This document shows positions 59,431 through 64,000 of a stretch of DNA of 64,000 nt, piece by piece; positions within the stretch are counted from its first letter, which is position 1; each line of letters starts with the position of its first letter. Below the pieces are notes generated by a model. The model was not told where the DNA came from. It worked only from the letters and a program-made list of their open reading frames with translations, and did not search any database. Made by a program: the position numbers and the translations under genes. Origin of the DNA: Ancylobacter sp. IITR112 (lineage in GTDB: Bacteria > Pseudomonadota > Alphaproteobacteria > Rhizobiales > Xanthobacteraceae); the NCBI RefSeq assembly GCF_041415945.1, contig NZ_JBGCUS010000001.1:186001-250000 (forward strand), in the 5' to 3' direction.

Positions 59431-60252
59431 ATGACCCGTCTTCCCGCCGACGCCCCCGCGCTGGTCGAGGTGAGCCAGCTCCGCAAGCGCTACGGCTCGC
59501 ATGAGGTGCTCAAGGGCATCGACCTCACCGTCTATCCCGGCGAGGTGGTGGCGCTGCTCGGCTCGTCCGGCTCGGGCAAGACCACGCTGCTGCGCTGCGT
59601 CAACCTGCTGGAACAGCCCGCCTCCGGCCGCATCACCGTCGACGGCTCGACCATTTTCGACCGGGCGCCGGACGGGCACGACAATGCCCGCATCAGCGGC
59701 CGCGAAGTCGCCGCCATGCGCAGCCGCGTCGGCATGGTGTTCCAGCAGTTCAACCTGTTCCCGCACATGAACGTGCTGGCCAATGTGATGGAAGGCCCGC
59801 GCACCGTGCTGGGCGAGGCGGACGCCACCAACCGCGCCCGCGCCATGGACCTGCTCGCCAAGGTCGGCATGGCCGAGTTCGCCGACCGCATGCCCGGCCG
59901 GCTGTCGGGCGGGCAGAAGCAGCGCGTGTCCATCGCCCGCGCGCTCAATATGCGCCCCTCGCTGATGCTGTTCGACGAGCCGACCTCCGCGCTCGACCCG
60001 GAGCTGGTCGGCGAGGTGCTCAACACCATGATCACGCTGGCCCGCGAGGGGATGACGATGCTGGTCGTCACCCATGAGCTGGGCTTCGCGCTGGAGGTCG
60101 CCACCCGCGTCGTGTTCCTTGATCAGGGCGCGATCTGCGCCGAGGGCACGCCGCAGGAGGTGCTGCTGCATCCCACCATTGAGCGCGTGCGCGCCTTCGT
60201 CAACCGTTTCCACGCCACCGCCGAGCTGATGCGCCCGCTGCTTCAGACCTGA
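59431..60252 (+). CDS. Amino-acid ABC transporter ATP-binding protein
   Basis: A 273-residue GlnQ-type ATPase. Walker A is GSSGSGKTT, signature [15 protein letters not shown], Walker [14 protein letters not shown] and switch [18 protein letters not shown] 59431 follows GAGAGGGGG and lies 14 bp after the permease stop. It energises the single-permease transporter. Nothing unusual is visible apart from about 12 extra residues at the N-terminus. Confidence 0.94.
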   Translation: MTRLPADAPALVEVSQLRKRYGSHEVLKGIDLTVYPGEVVALLGSSGSGKTTLLRCVNLLEQPASGRITVDGSTIFDRAPDGHDNARISGREVAAMRSRVGMVFQQFNLFPHMNVLANVMEGPRTVLGEADATNRARAMDLLAKVGMAEFADRMPGRLSGGQKQRVSIARALNMRPSLMLFDEPTSALDPELVGEVLNTMITLAREGMTMLVVTHELGFALEVATRVVFLDQGAICAEGTPQEVLLHPTIERVRAFVNRFHATAELMRPLLQT

Positions 60253-60359
60253 CGCGCCGCCCGGCGCCTTCCACACCTCGAACGTCTTCCGCGCGGGGCC
60301 GCGTGCCACGCCACGCCCCCGCTCTGTCCCGACACAGCCTTCCTGAAACGAGACCGCAC

Positions 60360-61268
60360 ATGAGCAAGACCAACTGGCAGGGCATTCACAGTGTCCTCGT
60401 CACCCCCTTCCTGCCCGAGGGGCCGATCGACTTCCCGCGCTTCGAGGCGCTGGCCGAGGCCAATATCGCCAATGGCGCCGACGGCCTCATCGTCTGCGGC
60501 TCGACCGGCGAGTTCTACGCCATGAGCGTCGCCGAGCGGGTGAAGCTGTTCGAAGCGACGGTGAAGGTCGCCGCCGGCCGCGTGCCGGTGCTGGCGGGAG
60601 TCTCCGACCTCCACACCGATGTGGTGCTGGAACTGACAAAGGCGGCCGAGACCACGGGCTGCGACGGTATCCTTGCCCTGCCGCCGATCTACGCGAAGCC
60701 CGATCTGCGCGAGGCCGAGCATTTCTACCGCCGCATCTGCGCCGCCTCCGGCCTGCCGGTCATGCTCTACAACAGCCCGGTCCGCATCGGCGTCAACATC
60801 ACCCCCGATCTGGTGGCGCGCCTCGCGGAGATTCCGAATGTCGTCGCCATCAAGGATTCCTCCGGCGACATCCAGCAGGTCGCCGAGCTGTGCCAGAAGG
60901 TGAAGGGCGAGCTGGCGGTGTTCGTCGGCTATGAGACGATGATCCGCTCCTCCCTGCCGCTCGGCGTGGTCGGCGTCGTCGCCATGGCGCACCAGCTCTC
61001 CGGCCGCCTCGTGCGCGCCTATTTCGACGCCTGCGCCGCGGGCGACGCCGCCACGGCGGACCGGCTGGAGCCGGCCTTGTTCGCCATCTATCGCTGCTTC
61101 AAGAGCGGCAGCTTCTATGCCGGCATCAAGGCGGCGATGAACGCGCTCGGCCAGCCCGTGGGCATTCCGCGCGAGCCGCTGCTGCCCTTCACCGACGCGC
61201 AGCAGGCTTCCGTGGCGAAGATCCTCGCCGAGGCCGACGTCGCCGCCCTCATCAACACGCTCGCCTGA
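60360..61268 (+). CDS. DapA-family lyase/deaminase (1-pyrroline-4-hydroxy-2-carboxylate deaminase candidate)
   Basis: A 302-residue TIM-barrel Schiff-base enzyme of the dihydrodipicolinate synthase family. Lys165 in AIKDSSGD is the Schiff-base residue, Tyr137 lies in MLYNSPVRIG, and GSTGEFYAMS near residue 47 forms the carboxylate site. In hydroxyproline catabolism a member deaminates 1-pyrroline-4-hydroxy-2-carboxylate to 2-oxoglutarate semialdehyde. The neighbours, a 4-hydroxyproline epimerase homologue and an aldehyde dehydrogenase, match that pathway. Other roles for the family (N-acetylneuraminate lyase and keto-deoxy sugar acid aldolases) are less likely here. Confidence 0.82.
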   Translation: MSKTNWQGIHSVLVTPFLPEGPIDFPRFEALAEANIANGADGLIVCGSTGEFYAMSVAERVKLFEATVKVAAGRVPVLAGVSDLHTDVVLELTKAAETTGCDGILALPPIYAKPDLREAEHFYRRICAASGLPVMLYNSPVRIGVNITPDLVARLAEIPNVVAIKDSSGDIQQVAELCQKVKGELAVFVGYETMIRSSLPLGVVGVVAMAHQLSGRLVRAYFDACAAGDAATADRLEPALFAIYRCFKSGSFYAGIKAAMNALGQPVGIPREPLLPFTDAQQASVAKILAEADVAALINTLA

Positions 61269-61280
61269 ACGGACATTCCC

Positions 61281-62288
61281 ATGCGCTCGACCCGCATCAT
61301 CCAGGGCATCGATTCCCACACCGCCGGCTGCCCGCTGCGCCTCATCACCTCCGGCTTCGGGCCGATCCGCGGCGCCACCATGGTGGAAAAGCGCGCCGAT
61401 CTGATGAGCCGCGACTGGCTGCGCCAGCTCGTGCTGTTCGAGCCGCGCGGCTCGTTCAACATGCCGGCCGCCGTGCTCACCGAAGCCTGTTCGCCCAACG
61501 CCGATATCGGCATGCTCATTCTTGAGCCGGATACCTATCCGCCGATGTGCGGCCACTGCGCCATGGCGGTCGCCACTATCGCGGTCGAAGCCGGCTACAT
61601 AACTGCGCAGGAAGGCGAGACGCTGGTGCGGCTCGACACGCCGGCCGGCGTCGTCCCGGCGCGGGTGAAGGTGGAGAATGGCCGCGCCGTTTCCGTCACG
61701 CTGGAAATGCCGCTGAGCTTCCTCCACCAGCGCGACGTGATGGTGGAGACCAGGAGCTTCGGCAAGGTCCGCGCCGACATCGCCTTCGGCGGCGATTTCT
61801 ACCTCATCGTCAAGGGCGCCGACCTCGGCCTCGACCTGACCACCGACAATGCCTGGGCGCTGGTGAGCGCGGCGGCGGAGCTGCGCGCCGGGCTGAAGGA
61901 CATTCCGGTCCAGCACCCGACGCTGGCCCATGTCAACGAGATCTACCAGATCGAGATCGTTGGCGAGGGTGACGGCGTGCGCTTCGACGGCAAGAACGTC
62001 GTCGTCTGCCCGCCGACCGTGATCGACCGTTCCCCCTGCGGCACCGGCACCGCCTCGCGCATGGCCATGCTGCACGGCAAGGGCGAGCTGAAGGTGGGCG
62101 ACAGCTTCCGCCATGCCGGCATCCTCGACACCGTGTTCACCGGCGAGATCCATGGCGAGGCCACCGTCGGCGACCTGCCGGCGATCCGCTGCACCGTCAC
62201 CGGCTCGGCCTATCTCACCGGCAGCTTCAACTTCTTCCTCGATCCCAACGACCCGTTCCAGCAGGGCTTCCGCCTCACGGGCGTCTGA
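61281..62288 (+). CDS. 4-hydroxyproline 2-epimerase / proline-racemase family enzyme
   Basis: A 335-residue cofactor-free racemase of the proline-racemase family. Both catalytic Cys are present: Cys90 in PPMCGHCAMA and Cys253 in DRSPCGTGT. The Cys-Cys pair marks racemases/epimerases, whereas Thr at the second position marks 3-hydroxyproline dehydratases. It should convert trans-4-hydroxy-L-proline to cis-4-hydroxy-D-proline, or act on proline itself. It is encoded 12 bp after the DapA-like gene and 23 bp before the aldehyde dehydrogenase. The upstream regulator carries an inactivated copy of this same fold. Confidence 0.9.
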   Translation: MRSTRIIQGIDSHTAGCPLRLITSGFGPIRGATMVEKRADLMSRDWLRQLVLFEPRGSFNMPAAVLTEACSPNADIGMLILEPDTYPPMCGHCAMAVATIAVEAGYITAQEGETLVRLDTPAGVVPARVKVENGRAVSVTLEMPLSFLHQRDVMVETRSFGKVRADIAFGGDFYLIVKGADLGLDLTTDNAWALVSAAAELRAGLKDIPVQHPTLAHVNEIYQIEIVGEGDGVRFDGKNVVVCPPTVIDRSPCGTGTASRMAMLHGKGELKVGDSFRHAGILDTVFTGEIHGEATVGDLPAIRCTVTGSAYLTGSFNFFLDPNDPFQQGFRLTGV

Positions 62289-62311
62289 GCAAGCGGGTGC
62301 AGGAGAGGCTC

Positions 62312-63787
62312 ATGTCCCACGATTTCGACCCGAACGGCGTCACCGCCATCACCGATCACCTGATCGACGGGCGGCGCCTCGCCGGCGACGGCGCGGAAAT
62401 CGCGCTCATCCGCCCGTCCGACGGCGCGGCGATCGGCACGATCCGCGCGGCGGACGAGGCGCTGGTGGACGCAGCGATGCGCAGCGCCGCCAAGGCCCGC
62501 ACCGCGTCCGGCTGGGCCACCGCCACGGCGCTGGAGCGGGCGCGGGTGCTGAAGGCATGGGCCGACCTCATCGACGCGCGGCGCACCGAGCTCGGGCGGC
62601 TGGAAGCGGCGACGACGACCCGGCCGGTGGCCGACGTCCTCACCCGCGACCTCGTCCGCGCGGCGGGCGCCGTGCGCTATTTCGCCGAATGGGCCGACAA
62701 GATCGAGGGCTCGCTGATCGCCGGAGCGAACAGCGGCACCACCTTCCTCAAGCCGGAGCCCTATGGCGTCGTCGCCTCCATCGCCCCGTTCAACTTCCCC
62801 GCCATCAACGCCATCTGGAAGTCGGCGCCGGCGCTGGTGACCGGCAATGCGGTGGTGCTGAAGCCTTCCGAGCTGACGCCCTCCTCGGCTGTCATGATCG
62901 CCGAACTCGCCATCGAGGCGGGTCTGCCCGCCGGCCTGTTCAATGTGGTGCAGGGCGCCGGCGCCACCGGCTCGGCGCTGGTGTGCCACCCGCTCACGGG
63001 CAAGATCACCTTCACCGGCTCCTCCGCCACCGGCGCGCGGGTGATGGCGGATGCGGCGATGACCGGCACCAAGCCGCTCACGCTGGAACTCGGCGGCAAG
63101 ACGCCCCAGCTCGTCATGGACGACGCGCACGACCTCGACGCGCTCGCCGCCACCATCGCCGGCGGTTTCCTCGCCAATGCCGGCCAGGTCTGCACCGCCG
63201 GCACGCGGCTGATCGCGCCGCGCCGGCTGCTGGACGAACTCACCGACAAGATCATCGGCCTCGCGCAGGCGCGCGTCGCCGGCCCCACCTGGGACACGCG
63301 CGCGAGCCTGCCGCCAATCATCAGCGAGAAGCAGGCGGCGCGCATCGACCGCATGCTGGCGGAGACGGTGGCCGACGGCGCCACCGTGCTCACCGGCGGC
63401 CGGCGCTGCGCGAACATGAACGCCGGCGCCTATGTCGAGCCGACCGTGCTTTCGGGCGTGCCCGATACGTCGGTCGGCTTCCGCGAGGAATTCTTCGGCC
63501 CGGTGCTCTCCGTCTACGCCTATGACGACGAGGACGAGGCGCTGGCGATGGCCAACCATCCCAGCTACGCGCTCGCCGCCAGCCTCTACACCACAAGCGC
63601 CGCCAAGGCGCTGGCGCTGCCCGCCCGCCTCAGCGCCGGCACGGTCTGGGTCAACGGCCATGGCCGCCAGCCCGATTTCGCCACCCCGCAGGGCGGCTTC
63701 GCCGGCTCCGGCTTCGGCAAGGAAATGGGGCGCGCGGGGCTCGAAGGCTTCCTGCGCTTCAAGACCGTCTGGCTCAACCACGGCTGA
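62312..63787 (+). CDS. Aldehyde dehydrogenase (2-oxoglutarate semialdehyde dehydrogenase candidate)
   Basis: A 491-residue NAD(P)-dependent aldehyde dehydrogenase. The active-site Glu lies in LELGGKTPQLV and the catalytic Cys in NAGQVCTAGTRL. The nucleotide pocket is read at SIAPFNFPAIN, KPSELTPSSA and TGSSATGARV. In this operon it would oxidise 2-oxoglutarate semialdehyde from the DapA-like step to 2-oxoglutarate, the last step of the hydroxyproline route. AGGAGAG five bases upstream supports ATG 62312. Betaine- or succinate-semialdehyde dehydrogenase activity cannot be excluded by sequence. Confidence 0.9.
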   Translation: MSHDFDPNGVTAITDHLIDGRRLAGDGAEIALIRPSDGAAIGTIRAADEALVDAAMRSAAKARTASGWATATALERARVLKAWADLIDARRTELGRLEAATTTRPVADVLTRDLVRAAGAVRYFAEWADKIEGSLIAGANSGTTFLKPEPYGVVASIAPFNFPAINAIWKSAPALVTGNAVVLKPSELTPSSAVMIAELAIEAGLPAGLFNVVQGAGATGSALVCHPLTGKITFTGSSATGARVMADAAMTGTKPLTLELGGKTPQLVMDDAHDLDALAATIAGGFLANAGQVCTAGTRLIAPRRLLDELTDKIIGLAQARVAGPTWDTRASLPPIISEKQAARIDRMLAETVADGATVLTGGRRCANMNAGAYVEPTVLSGVPDTSVGFREEFFGPVLSVYAYDDEDEALAMANHPSYALAASLYTTSAAKALALPARLSAGTVWVNGHGRQPDFATPQGGFAGSGFGKEMGRAGLEGFLRFKTVWLNHG

Positions 63788-63791
63788 AAAA

Positions 63792-64000
63792 ATGTCCGAA
63801 CACGCATATGACTACATCGTCGTCGGCGGCGGCGCGGCGGGTGCCGTGCTGGCCAGCCGGCTGTCGGAAGCCTCGAACCTCAAGGTGGCGCTGATCGAGG
63901 CCGGGCGCGACACGCCGCCCGGCCTTGAGCCGGCCGACACGCTCGACGCCTATCCGATCGTCGCCTATTTCAACCGGCTCTATCACTGGCAGAACCTGTC
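63792..64000 (+). CDS. GMC-family flavoprotein oxidoreductase, N-terminal part at window edge
   Basis: The first 69 codons begin MSEHAYDYIVVGGGAAGAVL, the GMC signature with its FAD-binding GxGxxG/A, then LASRLSEASNLKVALIEAG. GMC enzymes include choline and alcohol dehydrogenases and various oxidases. The gene starts four bases after the aldehyde dehydrogenase stop, so it belongs to the operon. It could supply a missing oxidation step, but the usual cis-4-hydroxy-D-proline dehydrogenases are DadA-like, not GMC. The rest lies outside the window. Confidence 0.85.
   Translation, partial: MSEHAYDYIVVGGGAAGAVLASRLSEASNLKVALIEAGRDTPPGLEPADTLDAYPIVAYFNRLYHWQNL

Noticed and set aside
60243..63781. 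Antisense frames of 636 and 523 codons over the hydroxyproline-type genes
   Set aside because: Both cover several real genes and their boundaries; no domain or start signal supports them.
1..64000. CRISPR arrays, tRNA, rRNA and riboswitches
   Set aside because: No spaced direct-repeat series, no tRNA-like cloverleaf and no recognisable riboswitch core were seen by eye. A covariance-model scan would be decisive.

Overview
The window is high-GC chromosomal DNA with rhizobial-style gene content: many ABC and TRAP uptake systems for amino acids, amines and sugar acids, an ACR3-type arsenic island, a formamidase locus, and intergenic mosaic repeats of a kind common in Hyphomicrobiales. I infer an alphaproteobacterium of the Hyphomicrobiales, probably Xanthobacteraceae-like (Ancylobacter, Starkeya or Xanthobacter relatives). 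The family assignment is inference only; no rRNA or tRNA gene is visible.

Layout. 1-4300: the edge of an IS5-type transposase gene, a small protein of unknown function, an Orn/Lys/Arg decarboxylase, a GNAT acetyltransferase and a dead IS3 remnant. 4539-15774: a BCCT betaine/choline-type carrier, a polar amino-acid ABC transporter, two PuuB-like FAD oxidases, an IclR regulator, an SDR and an amidase; together they look like amine or amino-acid scavenging. 15769-26783: a COG4529 flavoprotein, then a seven-gene sugar operon (substrate-binding protein, ATPase, double permease, SDR, lambda-crystallin-type dehydrogenase, BKACE, SMP-30) with a divergent GntR regulator. The enzyme set reads as a non-phosphorylating route ending in acetyl-CoA-dependent beta-keto acid cleavage. 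26804-33766: FmdB, an AmiS/UreI channel and formamidase, facing an OmpR-type regulator, a receiver-kinase and an unusual NCS1-transporter/Cys-rich/histidine-kinase fusion. 33950-35490: an ACMSD-type decarboxylase/amidohydrolase and a secreted Cys-rich protein. 35668-40631: an arsenic island (arsR, two ArsC types, acr3, second arsR, MFS transporter, arsH).

40705-55610: a D-apionate regulon. It holds a lactonase-like SMP-30 protein, a sugar ABC transporter with an ATPase-permease fusion, an ApnL-like lactonase, a GntR/FadR regulator, a TRAP transporter, an ApnO-like oxidoisomerase, an OiaK-like kinase and an OiaX-like RuBisCO-like protein. A 16-bp element is identical in front of the ABC operon and the oiaX-to-dctM operon and imperfectly repeated in front of the GntR gene, which ties the units together.

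55877-64000: a hydroxyproline-type catabolic operon. The first gene is a four-domain regulator (MerR helix-turn-helix, XRE helix-turn-helix, cupin, whole proline-racemase domain) whose racemase domain keeps one catalytic Cys but has Gly at the other. Behind it come an amino-acid ABC transporter, a DapA-family deaminase/aldolase, a catalytically intact 4-hydroxyproline 2-epimerase homologue, an aldehyde dehydrogenase and the start of a GMC oxidoreductase. The regulator seems to sense its ligand with a disabled copy of the enzyme encoded downstream. This and the NCS1-kinase system are the strongest candidates for something not yet described.
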